The notes below the pieces were generated by a model. It had not been told where the DNA came from. It saw only the letters and a program-made list of their open reading frames with translations, and made no database searches. From Cruorifilaria tuberocauda (lineage: Eukaryota; Nematoda; Chromadorea; Rhabditida; Onchocercidae), in the NCBI GenBank assembly GCA_013365365.1, contig JABVXU010000053.1, positions 62,001-126,000 of the forward strand: a DNA stretch of 64,000 nucleotides, given 5' to 3'. A program made the translations under genes and the position numbers. This document shows, in pieces, positions 50,701-62,009 of this stretch. Numbering within the stretch: the first letter of the stretch is position 1; every line of letters begins with the position of its first letter.

Positions 50701-53700
50701 GTTTTCTGTTGCAGTAGCATGTAAGCGTCGGTAGGACTGATTGTAGTAGGCTGCTACGTACCAGCACATCGTCGCCGAGCATCACTACTCTTTTTTAGGA
50801 AATATTCCTTTCGCGGTTTCTAATGGTTAGCAACGTCCTGTCGTTTGATTTTTTCTGTCTATTTCTAATATCGGTTTTGGCTATTTGCCATTTAACAGTT
50901 TGCTATTCTGCTTTCAAGTTTCCATTGCACTTCGAAGTTTTTGCAAAGCGCTTCGTGGATTATCTCTGCATTCTTACGCTTTATAAAAGATGGACGCAAT
51001 GTAGGTATCTCCCTGTATGATTGATCATGAAACGATGTGCTTTCCTTATTACAGCTATATTGCACTTGTATTATTTTTATTTCTTTTTTGTCCCATTTCA
51101 TCTTTTTTAGTCCATCTAACGAAAAAACTTCAAATTAATGTTAAACATTGTTTTTATTCTTCGTAATTACACATAGGCGTGTTTTCCATATTGTAGCGTT
51201 TCATTTGGTTGCTGATCTTCCATTTCATGGTAAATCCCGCTTTTCATAATTTCTTCATGCATTAGAAAATAAAATTAGAAAATAAAATGATTGACTTCAG
51301 CGTATCTACTGCTGGCTTCAACAAAAAAAATGCCTTTTTTTAAATAGTCAAAATATTCTGTTTTAGTATCCCTATATGTTACAAGGACAACAGAACTCGA
51401 TCATTTATCCAGGAAGCGTACAAACAGCAGCACCCTTTGGAACAACTCCAACTGGATATGGTTATGGTTCATTTACTGCCGTATATAATAGCGGTGCGGC
51501 ACCAAGTTTACCACAGGCATCAGAACCAGCACTTGCAATAAATGGAAATATTGGAGGTCGGGCGTTACCATTTAATTTCTATAATGTTTTTTTTGATATA
51601 GTTTATCATAAAAGTTCAAAGAATGACGTTGTTGGATGCATTGTGTCATATTCATCTTAAAAATTGTGTATGTTTTATAGGAATCTAATGATTTTATCGT
51701 TAGTTTGATTAGTTTATTTTTAGGAGCTCGCGGTACACCGCCTACCTCAGCTCTTTTTTCGTCTTCTCCGCCTGGCGCTTTTCACTTCCCACTAGGTTAT
51801 ACAACACAACCAACAATTAGTCATCTGGCCACCAGTCTATCAAATCTGTCGATCGGTCCACCTCAGTCAACTCCAACAACTCGAAATGAATCATTCACTT
51901 CAAATGGACAAATTAGTGCACCATCTTATGGAGTGCAACCACAGCAGCAATATCTTTTCATGAATTTTCCCCAAACACCTTCAGCTGGTTCACTGGGCTC
52001 CAGTCCCAATTTCTTCGGTTTGTTTTTTTCTAAATCTCTTCCGTGTTTCTTGTTTTCGCGCAACAAACTTCACAAAAATTAGATTATAGTCCTCATGCAT
52101 TTGTAGAGAGTTTCTACTATTTATCAACTATAAGGATTTAAATAAAATGAAGAAACTTTAGCGTGTATAGTCGAAGACTTCAAAATATGTGGATTTTCTA
52201 AATTTAAATTCTTCAGTTATTAGAATGTACTGAGTGGATAGCTTTTGTAAGTATAATGGATGAATCCATTGAATAGATTTAAAAACATCCGAACAGTTGG
52301 TCGTCTTTTAAGATGCTTAAAAATTCTTTAACAAGGTCGTAGTCGGTATCCACTCTGTTAACAAAAGGATGCTGCGCTACGAATTTCGTCAAAAGGAAAT
52401 GACGGTAGTGGTTATTACAAAAATTATAATATCTGTTATCGCTTTTTAAAGGATATAAATAGTTATATACAGATGAATGACGTGCTGTTTTCAGGTAATG
52501 CATTTTCCACGACGTATAATCCTCCATCGATGTTCCCTGGTTCATCTTCTGGTGCTCATATTCAGGCACCTCCAGCAACTCGTTCTACTTATGCTCCTCA
52601 GCAAAGTACCATTGCACAAATGCCATACAATGTTGCTGTTCATGGTAATCGACGAAATAATTCAACTGTTTCAGGTCGAGGTCAGTACCATTCATCTTTT
52701 CAGATTGTGACTAACTTCTTATTGTTATAATCTGATATATTCGACGAATGGAATAAGTTGTGCAGTATGACTGATACTTTTATAAATGGTAGATAAAGTG
52801 AATAGAAAAGTTATTGCGATTGCGGTTGTGATTGAAATTTGGAGGTCCTAATTGGAATAGGTACTTATGATTTGCTGAAAGATAAATGGCCGGAAGTATA
52901 AAAAAATACATTGATATCTTGATGTTTCTTTTAATAATGCATTGCTGAATTGAGTAGGATTTTTCTGTTTTTAGGATATGTGTCGGCTGACGGAGAGAGG
53001 CAAACAAGGTCACATTTGTTAGATGATTTTCGGAATAATCGTAATCCTCATTTGCAACTAACCGATCTTGGCAAACATGTTGTAGAATTTGCGCAAGACC
53101 AACATGGTTCAAGGTACAAAAGCATTTTTATCATACATGGATCTGGTAGTAATGATTTGCATTTAAAGTACTTTGTTATTTTGTTGCGTATTTCCAATAG
53201 AGATTTGTCTTTTTCAGATTCATTCAACAAAAATTAGAACGCGCTTCACTAAAAGAAAAGCAAGCGGTATTCGACGAAGTAGCATTACACGCTCAATCTT
53301 TGATGACCGATGTTTTTGGAAACTATGTAATACAAAAATTCTTTGAGTATGGGACTCCTGAGCAAAAGAATGTTCTCACAAATGCCGTAAAGGTACTTAG
53401 ATACATAATACTTAATCGATTTAAATATGCACTTTAAGTAACTTAAGTAACCATTGAAGATGTATTAAAAAGATTTTCTCATGTATATATATACTGATTA
53501 CAAAAATATTGGACATCATGTCAAAAATATCAGTTTATCATTTTTTCACTTCTTCTGTATGAGCTGTTTTCAGGGCAATGTCATGTCACTGGCGCTGCAA
53601 ATGTATGGATGTCGCGTCATTCAGAAAGCCTTGGAAAGTATTGAACCTGAACAACAGATGGAAATTTTAAAGGAAATGGAAGGACAGGTAATACGTTTAT

Positions 53701-55549
53701 ATTTATTTTCGTATTTGCGGTTATATAGAACTTATGGCCTCATCTTTAAAGCCGGGTTTCTGTGTTATGTTGAGGATAACGCACTTCGTTAGAATGGTAG
53801 TAGCTTTGTCAGAGTTAGCAGTGTAATATAAATTTCAGGTGCTGAAATGTGTCAAGGATCAAAATGGAAATCACGTAGTACAGAAAGTTATTGAACGAGT
53901 TGACGCTTCGCGACTACAGTTCATTATTGATGCTTTGGTTCCTGCGGGAGACAATATGACGGTAAGCATAATTGAAAGCTCGTCAGGTTTTCAGGCGTTT
54001 TTTATGAAATCTAGTTCTCGATAACAAATTACAATCACTCCTGGATCTAACCCATTATAGGTGTGCAACTTATCAACTCATCCATATGGATGCAGAGTGA
54101 TCCAGCGCGTACTGGAGCATTGCACAGACGAACAAAAACGACCTGTGTTAGACCAGCTTCACAAACATGTCAAAAGTTTGATCGTGGATCAGTATGGGAA
54201 CTATGTCATTCAGCATGTTATTGAGCATGGTTCGTTGGAAGATCGCGATCGTATCGTCAACCAGGTTAAGGTTGGTGACCATGTTAATTGTAATTTTAGG
54301 AAGCATCTTATTTTGCTCGAATTATATTCGTAATTCAGTCCAGTAATAATAGGGTTTCGGTATTTGCTTGTAGATGAATGTACTGTATACTTTTCTTGTT
54401 AACTTTATTGCATATGTTCATCATTGGAAAATAATTGATATATATAAATGTAAAGATGATTAAGAATACAGAATAGAGTAACCAGTAATCGTAAGACGAT
54501 GTTTTTTTGTTTATGAAAAGGATTGAAATACCGCTTTTTTGATACTGTTATTGTAGAATGAAGGCTTGATCTAACATCTGAATTGTTACACCTTCCAGGG
54601 CGATGTCTTACATTTCGCACAACATAAATTTGCATCAAATGTAATCGAAAAATGTTTGACATGCGGTGAGCCGCACCATAAGAATGCTTTGATTACCGAA
54701 GTTTGTGGCAACCCGAACGAGTTAGTTCTTTTGTTTTACTTAAATTTTAGTATTTTAGTAAAATTCTGATCGAATAGTTGGATTCTCCTGTTTGCGGCAA
54801 ATTGTTTTAGTAAGAATACTGCAGTGACTTCTACTTTATTAACTCATATTCTGATTTGTAATGAAACTGAATCATTTCAAGTTATTCTATCTTCCACTAG
54901 AGTTAATATCTGTATTTCGTTTAGTGAAGTCGATTCTTTATCCCTTAAAGTCATCTCCAGTTAACTAATAAATCATAATCGGGTTTCTTTATATTCCACA
55001 CTATATTCCACGGTACGTATCTGTCTCCCTTACATTTGCTCTTTATATTTGGTTCGAATCAGATTGTACATTATAACTTCGCTATGCATAAACATATATA
55101 ATGTAGCAAATTATATTTGTACCAAATTCAAAGATAAGACAAATACATATATTCTTGGAGCGAATATATTTTGCCAAATTTTGCCATCGAATGTTTCGGA
55201 TTGTTTTTAGTATTGCTACACCACTTTTGATGATGATGAAAGATCAGTTTGCTAACTATGTTGTGCAAAAGATGTTGGATGTAGCTGATAGCGCTCTCCG
55301 GAAAAAGATGATGCTAGCTATTAAACCACATATTCCAGCACTGCGAAAGTACAACTATGGAAAACATATCATTAGTTAGTTGATTCTTTTTTGACATATG
55401 TTTATTTTTATCACAACTTGCGTATGTAGACATTCTTTAATCAGTTATTTACTACAGCTAAACTGGAGAAGTATTTTCAAAAGCAAAATGGTGGATTGCC
55501 GATAATTCAGCCTGACTATTCGCCAATGAATTCGATACCAATAATTTAA
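47779..55549 (+). CDS. puf-9: Pumilio/PUF family RNA-binding translational repressor, 14 exons
   Basis: Cytoplasmic regulator that binds UGUA-type sites in 3' UTRs and represses mRNAs. Exons: 47779-47842, 48159-48313, 48971-49138, 51367-51556, 51724-52017, 52495-52680, 52975-53113, 53218-53392, 53574-53687, 53839-53961, 54061-54270, 54599-54720, 55211-55374, 55458-55549; all in phase, 731 residues. ATG 47779 follows an in-frame stop at 47767. Residues 1-360 are a low-complexity Ser/Thr/Gln/Pro-rich region. The Pumilio homology domain runs from about 364 ([10 protein letters not shown]) to 712. Eight repeats carry the base-contact sets SR..Q (HGSRFIQ), NY..Q (FGNYVIQ), CR..Q (YGCRVIQ), NH..Q (NGNHVVQ), CR..Q (YGCRVIQ), NY..Q (YGNYVIQ), SN..E (FASNVIE), NY..Q (FANYVVQ), the classical Pumilio pattern. 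Length and class fit C. elegans PUF-9; PUF-8 is the alternative orthologue. Confidence 0.92.
49139..51366 (+). other. PUF gene intron 3 (2.2 kb), nothing recognised
   Basis: The largest PUF intron, with GT at 49139 and AG at 51366. AT-rich, no repeat of note. The open frames inside it, such as near 50.8-51.0 kb, have no recognisable motif or splice support. Confidence 0.7.
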
Positions 55550-55587
55550 GTGGTAACAACAAATGTTCATTTTTACATAACTCTTGG

Positions 55588-55593
55588 AATAAA
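55588..55593 (+). other. Polyadenylation signal of the PUF gene
   Basis: AATAAA 39 bp after the PUF stop codon, which suggests a very short 3' UTR. Another A-rich stretch near 55830 allows a longer form. Confidence 0.5.
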
Positions 55594-56281
55594 AGAAATG
55601 AAAATTTAGGATAGAACTGATTGATTGAGTCATTTTATGAAAATGCCTCGACATCATGTATTATCTCGTTGGTCTTATTTTGTTTGTAAGCGATTTAAAA
55701 TGATAGTCTGCTGTATATTTTGTTAAACTTTGAAGTTAATTCGCTTTTTCGCATTTTTGTAACTTTGTTACCAAAATTATTGTTGACTTGTATATCAGTC
55801 GTCATTTCTTATATCCTCATTAATTATCAAAAAAAAAAAAATTAACATATTTCAACGTCGATATGAATGAAGCAGTTTTGTGGTTAGTACCGGAACTCTT
55901 TTTTGAAAATCCACATCTTCCTCACGTTGCACTGTAACCACTTGAAAAAATGTATTGACCAACCATATCAAATTGATGCAAAAACTTAACTTTCCAAAAG
56001 TATAGCAAAATTTTTTTTTGCTTTTTTGTTTTCTAATTATTCTCAATAGTTATAGTTATTATGATGTTTATTATTACTGCAATATGTGGACTTCTGGTTT
56101 AGCGAAATCGATAGAGAGGGGTGAGATCGAAGTATTGTTAATCTGTCTGCCGGGGTTTTCTTTTTCAGTCCTCTCAAAGAATTTTAGTTTAAATATTTTC
56201 ATATAAACAGTACTTTTAACTTGTTTTTGTTTTATTTTTATTGTCAGTATAATATATCGCACAAGTGATACCGGTTTCCTT

Positions 56282-56323
56282 GTTATTATTATTATCATTA
56301 TTATTATGATTAATATTATTATT
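56282..56323. repeat. (ATT)n trinucleotide repeat
   Basis: Imperfect ATT triplets downstream of the PUF gene. Confidence 0.85.
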
Positions 56324-56466
56324 TTTTTTATTTTTATCCTTGCTCTGATTGTAGGTTTCTATATTTGAATTTGTAAATTTTTTGTTTTTATTTCTTGGTT
56401 GAAATAATTTTTGCATGTAATTTTTCCTTTCGTACCTCGTTTAAATTTTTTACATTTTGCCTATGT

Positions 56467-56501
56467 TTGTGTGTGTGTACGTGTGTGTGTGTGTGTGTGT
56501 T
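56467..56501. repeat. (GT)n microsatellite
   Basis: GT repeat with one ACGT interruption. Confidence 0.92.
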
Positions 56502-56962
56502 TTTTAGTAGTTATTTCCGTTGTCCTTCTTTCGTTTCGTATCTTGCATTAAGTTATGCATTCTGTTTTTTCAAATAGTAATTAGTGAAAGATGACATTTT
56601 TTCAATTTTCAATTATGGGGATGCCTAATTTTTCCGTTTACTATCTGTGGAATTGTAAAGAAAAAATAGATGGATCTTTTTACGATCCTTTGATATTGTA
56701 CTGTTTGACAGACAGCAAATTTTAGTCATAAATATTCTTGGATTAGCCTCTTGCTTGTTTGTGAGTTCTTAAAGCGAGAATCATTTTTGTTTCTTACTAG
56801 GCATTCTGTCAGAGTTGTTCCTACGACCATACTATTGAAAGGCTCTATATGTTGTAGCTTGTATACAAGGTTTATTTTTATAATTTTTTGTATATTGTTG
56901 AACACATTATTGTCTCATAGATATGTTTCTTTTTTCTTTGTTATGAAGCACTGGAAATTATA

Positions 56963-56988
56963 ATTTCAGATGATATATCATCTGAAAT
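56963..56988. repeat. 26-bp perfect palindrome
   Basis: ATTTCAGATGATA followed directly by its reverse complement, with no loop. It contains a central GATATATC. It lies 0.85 kb before the PTGES2-like start; function unknown. Confidence 0.9.
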
Positions 56989-57814
56989 CTATTTTACGAT
57001 CTGTTTTATCAAAAAAAATAACCGAATCGTAGCTAGACAGATGAAGGATAGTAAAATATATGCTGCTTGATTTTTAAGGGATGGAATGAAAATAACTTTG
57101 TAAAGCTGATTGACTGGTGTAACTGAAGATTTAGAGTTGCTAATTAGAAGTCTCCGAAATTTCTTTATGTTCTCTTCAAATATGTATCTTTTTCTTATAT
57201 GTTTGCATATAGCGTTGAGATTGTTGATAAATGCATCAGAATTGATTGTTCATATAACAGTGCATTATACAGCATGCAGAGCATTCAGGAAATGCTATAT
57301 CAGTATTGTTTGCACGTTAAGTCTGCATGAAATTTTGTAAGGAATTGTGATTGGTATTTAGCTGATGCATAAACTTTAATTTAGTTGTAGTGCAAACCAT
57401 AGAATCATTCTGTACGGTGCTGGATTCAAGATCCTTTAAGGATTCAGAGCAATCGTAAGTTGTAAAGGGTTTTATCAGTTTAAGAAATGTCAGATCTTTT
57501 GCGATACCAAGTATTTGACAACATTCAGCTCTCACCAGATTTTGTAGTAAGGCAAGAAATGAAAATGATGAGGCCGGTAGAACTAAAGTGAGAAAGTTGA
57601 ACAGATGCTAACAGAAGGAACGTTTAGTATTTATAGTGGCAAAGTAGCTACAGGAAAGTTAAGAAGGGTGGATTTGCTTGGTCTGAAAAATGAAGGGGTA
57701 GTGTGGCAATTTATTCAAAATGCCATAGCAGTATTGAAAGGAATTCGCCTTAAACTTCAAACTGAATGGTACTTATTAATTGTATTACTGAAGTTGCTCA
57801 TTATAGCTGTGATC

Positions 57815-59966
57815 ATGTGGAATCGATATGTGGTGAGAAACTTAATGCGATATGGTAGGGGTGGTGGTGGTGGTATATTAGTGGCTGCGGTTTTGTCACA
57901 ATTCACCACTAATAACGAAAATTCAAATATGGCAAAGTGGCGTGTCGAAGGACCGTTCAGAGATCCTGCTGATGGAGCACTAATTGCTAAACGGGTTAGA
58001 AGACAATAGCAACCTTGATAGCAAGGCACAGATATAGAATAGCTGATTGCTTAAAAACTTGATTTCATTGTTAGAATCCGAAAGGTGGAAATATTAGGAA
58101 AATGGATTAAGGCATTGCTTGGATGTTTCATTGCAGATTGTGAGCGAGTATGATCATACCGGTCTGAAGTTAAGGCTTTATCAGTACGAAGCCTGTCCAT
58201 TTTGTTGCAAAGTCCGTGCCTTCTTGAATTATTATGGTTTTTCGTACGATGTGATTGAAGTTAGTCCTCTGACTAGAAAAGAGATCAAGAAGTTGGATGG
58301 TGTTAGCAAGGTCTGTACATTTTCATAAAATAGAATAAAGTGATGCTGCTATATTTCTTTCTTGCATCACTTATGAGCAGTGAAATAATCAAACGGCAAT
58401 AAGGCTTTTTTCTTTAGCTACCAACTGTAGTTGCGCAAATGGATCGAAAGTTGAGTGATTCTTCGTTGATAATATCAATTTTAACAAGTTATATGACTCG
58501 GAATGATCGAAGTCTAGATGACGTAATTGAATTTTATCCAGAAAAAATGAACATCATAAAAGAAACAGGAAAACAGGTCGTTACGCGTCCCAATATGTAC
58601 AAAATTATGACATCATTGAACAGCTTGTCGAAAATGGAGGAAGAAAATGCGAGGTTATTTTTATATTTTTGAGCATTCTTTATATCGTTTTTATGGATTA
58701 GTGTCCTTGACAGTTGGAATATTATTTTCCTATTATTTATCGGTCACTTGAATGTTTTGTGCAAATTATTCCTCTTCAGTTCTTTAATCTAATATTTGTG
58801 AAGGAAGGAAGAGGAATGGCGGAAATGGGTTGATGAACATTTCATTCCTCTAATAGTACCCAATGTGTATCGCTCATGGAATGAATGCATTGAAACATTC
58901 CGTTGGTTTGGTGAAGCGGGACAGTGGGACAAAGTGGTACCTGCTTGGGAACGATATGTTACTATTTACCTCGGTTCAGTTGCCATGTATTTCTTATCGA
59001 AAAAACTTCGGAAGAAGTGAGTTAGGCTGTTTTTTAAAATACAAATTTTACCGCGAATAACATATTTTCCAGTCAAAATAACATGAAAAAGAAATAAGAT
59101 AATGCGAGAAAAATGCTTTACATAATTGGGTAAACATCCACAACTGATGTCAATTCATCTGCAGATTGAATTAGTAAAACATATTTTATTTAAAGAAATA
59201 GTAATTTTTCCAATGCTCTGATAAAATTTTTGCTTTTTTCTAATTCAGCTTTAGACTGGTAAAGGTTCGCTTCATTTATGTTTCTGCTAATAATATATTT
59301 GTCCTTCACTTGTAATTAAATATGAATGATGAAGACCAAAAGTAGTGTTCCAGATATGATGATGCTGATGTCCGTCAGCTTTTAATAAATGCTTGTAATC
59401 AGTGGATGAGTGCTGTGGGAAAATCTTCGTTTCTCGGTGGTCAACAGCCCACTCTCGCTGATTTAGTTTGTCTTGCTTTATAATCCTATTTACATTCACT
59501 ATTCTCTTTTAAAAAAAAATTTCCCCATTTAAATAAGAGTGCTCATTCTTTAATTCTTTAGGTAAGAATTTTAATAATGATGCTTTACATAACTCAAAAA
59601 TGTTATTTAACATTTTGTGAAATGGAAAATGAAGCTAAATAATAATTATTATTGTTTTTCACTAATTTGTCGCTCAAGATCGAAAGGAAAGAAATTTTTA
59701 AATGTTGAGTTTGCTTTGAGGAATTTTTTAATTTTTCATTTTTATTTTTTACCTCACGGAATTAATCTGGATTTTAAAAAGGAATAATTTTTTGATTATA
59801 GGCACTCTATGGAGCAATCAATTCGTTTATGGGGAGTGCAACGTTTAATGAACTTTGTGATAAAACTTCGATTAAAACATGGTTTGAACGAATGCGTGAA
59901 GCAGTTGATTCGAGAGCTGGAGCAGCTTTACTCCAGAAAAGTTGTTGCAAAAGAATGCAATCATAA
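57815..59966 (+). CDS. Prostaglandin E synthase 2-like protein (PTGES2/GST-like), 6 exons
   Basis: Member of the microsomal PGE synthase-2 family: a membrane-associated glutaredoxin-like domain plus a GST C-terminal domain. It is named for converting PGH2 to PGE2, though that activity is debated for the haem-bound form. Exons: 57815-57994, 58137-58310, 58418-58653, 58804-59016, 59354-59465, 59802-59966; all in phase, 359 residues, close to the C. elegans (about 350) and human (377) proteins. The family cysteine pair is CPFC at residues 80-83 (LRLYQYEACPFCCKVRAF). LPTVVAQ at the exon 2-3 junction corresponds to the cis-Pro VP motif. The GST-like C-terminal part is WRKWVDEHFIPLIVPNVYRS...LGGQQPTLADLALYG. 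The frame is open up to ATG 57605, which would add 70 residues including a hydrophobic stretch, so the start is uncertain. Candidate poly(A) hexamers are ATTAAA 60033 and AATAAA 60433. Confidence 0.87.
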
Positions 59967-62009
59967 AATGTATTTTTGCTTGTTAATATCTTGTTTTGCC
60001 TGCTCAGACATTTGCTTTTCGAGAAATGCTTTATTAAACAATTAGTATATGCTTTCGGTAGAAAGTTAAATTGAAAATTAACGCTGGCTTTTGTTTGACA
60101 CTGCATTTTTCCTGGTATTTATTTCATTTCATTCATGTATAATCTCATCGTGACAGTATCAATTTTTGAAGCTTAAAATGGAATATTATTAGTATTTTCT
60201 TAAGCAAACTTGTTAAATGATGTTGCTCATGAAGTTCTATATTACAGTTTTCTCCCGTTCGGATAGTCGAATCGTTACTAAAAGTGAATTCGCCATGTGA
60301 ATGATATAAGCTATCGTTTGACTAATGTATAATCCTTTGAAATCTGTTTTATAGCTTATATACGGTGTTTATATAGTAATGGTTCTAAACGATACTGTTA
60401 GGAAATAGAAGTACGTTAAAGATGTCATATTAAATAAATATGTTGTCCTTTCGTGAATCGATATTTCAATAAATGTCGGTTTTGTCGTCAGGTTTAGATT
60501 CTACTGCTAAATTCTGTTTTTTTGTTATAAAGCACCGTCAAATAGATCGATACTTTTAAATGTTTTTAAAATACTTATGATGACTATATATTATAGTTCT
60601 TGCTTTCCATTTTTCCACCATCAAACAGCTTGGTATTGCTGCGAGCTTCTGAAATAAATTTATATCAATATTTGTGCTTTTAGGAATTTATCAGCGCTTC
60701 AGAAAATGTCATTACATTTTCTATTTTGGCAAAAATATATTGCAGCTTCTTTTCATTCTAGACAGCATGGTAGCTTTTTAATGCTAGGATCGATTTCGGA
60801 TGTGTTGTCTTATATAGTTTCATTCATGCTATTCCGTTTTGAAACTATTTTTCTTCCTTTATTCCACCGTTGGAATTATTTATTAACTCTCTAATGTGCT
60901 TTTTTTAGGTGAAATTTCTCACTGCAGTGTGAGATTAACGTTTCCCAGCATGAATCAGTGTTTTGTAGTAGTGTATACTGTTTATTTTGAATTGGTAAAA
61001 TGCCTTTGTTTCTCAGGCCAAATTATTACAAAGAAGTAGGATAAACAGAACTCGAAAAGGGTAAGACTCGTAATGTGTTTGATCTGTGAGAATCGTAGTT
61101 TTAGTTATTGATTGTAGTAGTTGATGAATATGAAAAAATTGCAAGATTTATTTTAAATCTCTAACCTTTAAATTTCCTTATATCGTGCTACTTTCTTTTC
61201 TTTGTCCTTGTAGTAATTCTGGACATCTTTTAAGAAATAGTTTGATTGCCTGAACGTATGGAGTAATTTCTTCAAATTATCCATGCTCAAAAAATGAGAC
61301 ATGTTGAAAGCGCTTATTTGATTAATATCCAAATGCTGATATCGTTTATTTATAATAAAAATTTCATTATTTTCTTTAACATTTATTTTTATTGCAGCTT
61401 TTTTTATTTACTTTATTTGAAATAGCTTATTTTTCAATTGATTATTTATATTTTTATAATTTGGGGTTTCATTGAAGTACTAATTTGGTGCTTATATTTT
61501 GAAAGTAATTATGTTCGCAGTTCATCTTTATTTATTTATCCAGATTTCCGTTATAATCTTTTGAAAATTTATGATTTTCGGAAACAATTTCAGGACGACA
61601 TCAGTTATATTTTAAAAATATCAGATTGAAATATTCTGGCTGATTTGTCACTTAATAATACTTGAAGTAATAATTTATAAGTGATCCCAAAATCATTATT
61701 ATTGCGATGTAGCAGTTCATTTTCTTCGTAAAATTTTTACTGTTTAACATAATGTAACATTTATATTTTTGTATGAGTAAGACTTCTCGGAGCGACAGCT
61801 GTGTAGAACTTTTTACAATTGTAAACGATGAGTTCTTTAGAATTGATGATATCACTTTAGTATATTCATCAAACCAGTAGAAATAATTATTTTTCGTGTA
61901 TATATTACTTAGTGCTTCACTGTTTATGTATGTTTAGGACGTTGTATTTGACGATTATTCGCTTATCGTTATTATGTGCAGTTTAGAGTGATTAATTTAC
62001 TGTCAGGTG
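59967..62009. other. Intergenic region between PTGES2-like and atat-2 genes
   Basis: About 2 kb of AT-rich DNA including the PTGES2-like 3' UTR (AATAAA at 60433 and 60468). Short open frames near 60.7 and 61.5 kb show no recognisable domain. No repeats of note. Confidence 0.6.

Larger units (their letters stand above)
55600..57604. other. Intergenic region between PUF and PTGES2-like genes
   Basis: About 2 kb, AT-rich. Holds an ATT triplet tract, a GT tract and a 26-bp perfect palindrome (listed separately). No gene recognised. Confidence 0.6.

Noticed and set aside
50823..51101. Open frames on both strands in PUF intron 3
   Set aside because: No domain, no acceptor/donor in a matching phase, flanked by phase-compatible PUF exons.
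55051..55060. GGTTCGAATC, like a tRNA B box
   Set aside because: No A box, acceptor stem or cloverleaf could be built around it; it lies inside a PUF intron.
47779..59966. Operon of the PUF and PTGES2-like genes
   Set aside because: About 2.2 kb separates them, far above the usual 100-500 bp of nematode operons; the same holds for PTGES2-like and atat-2.
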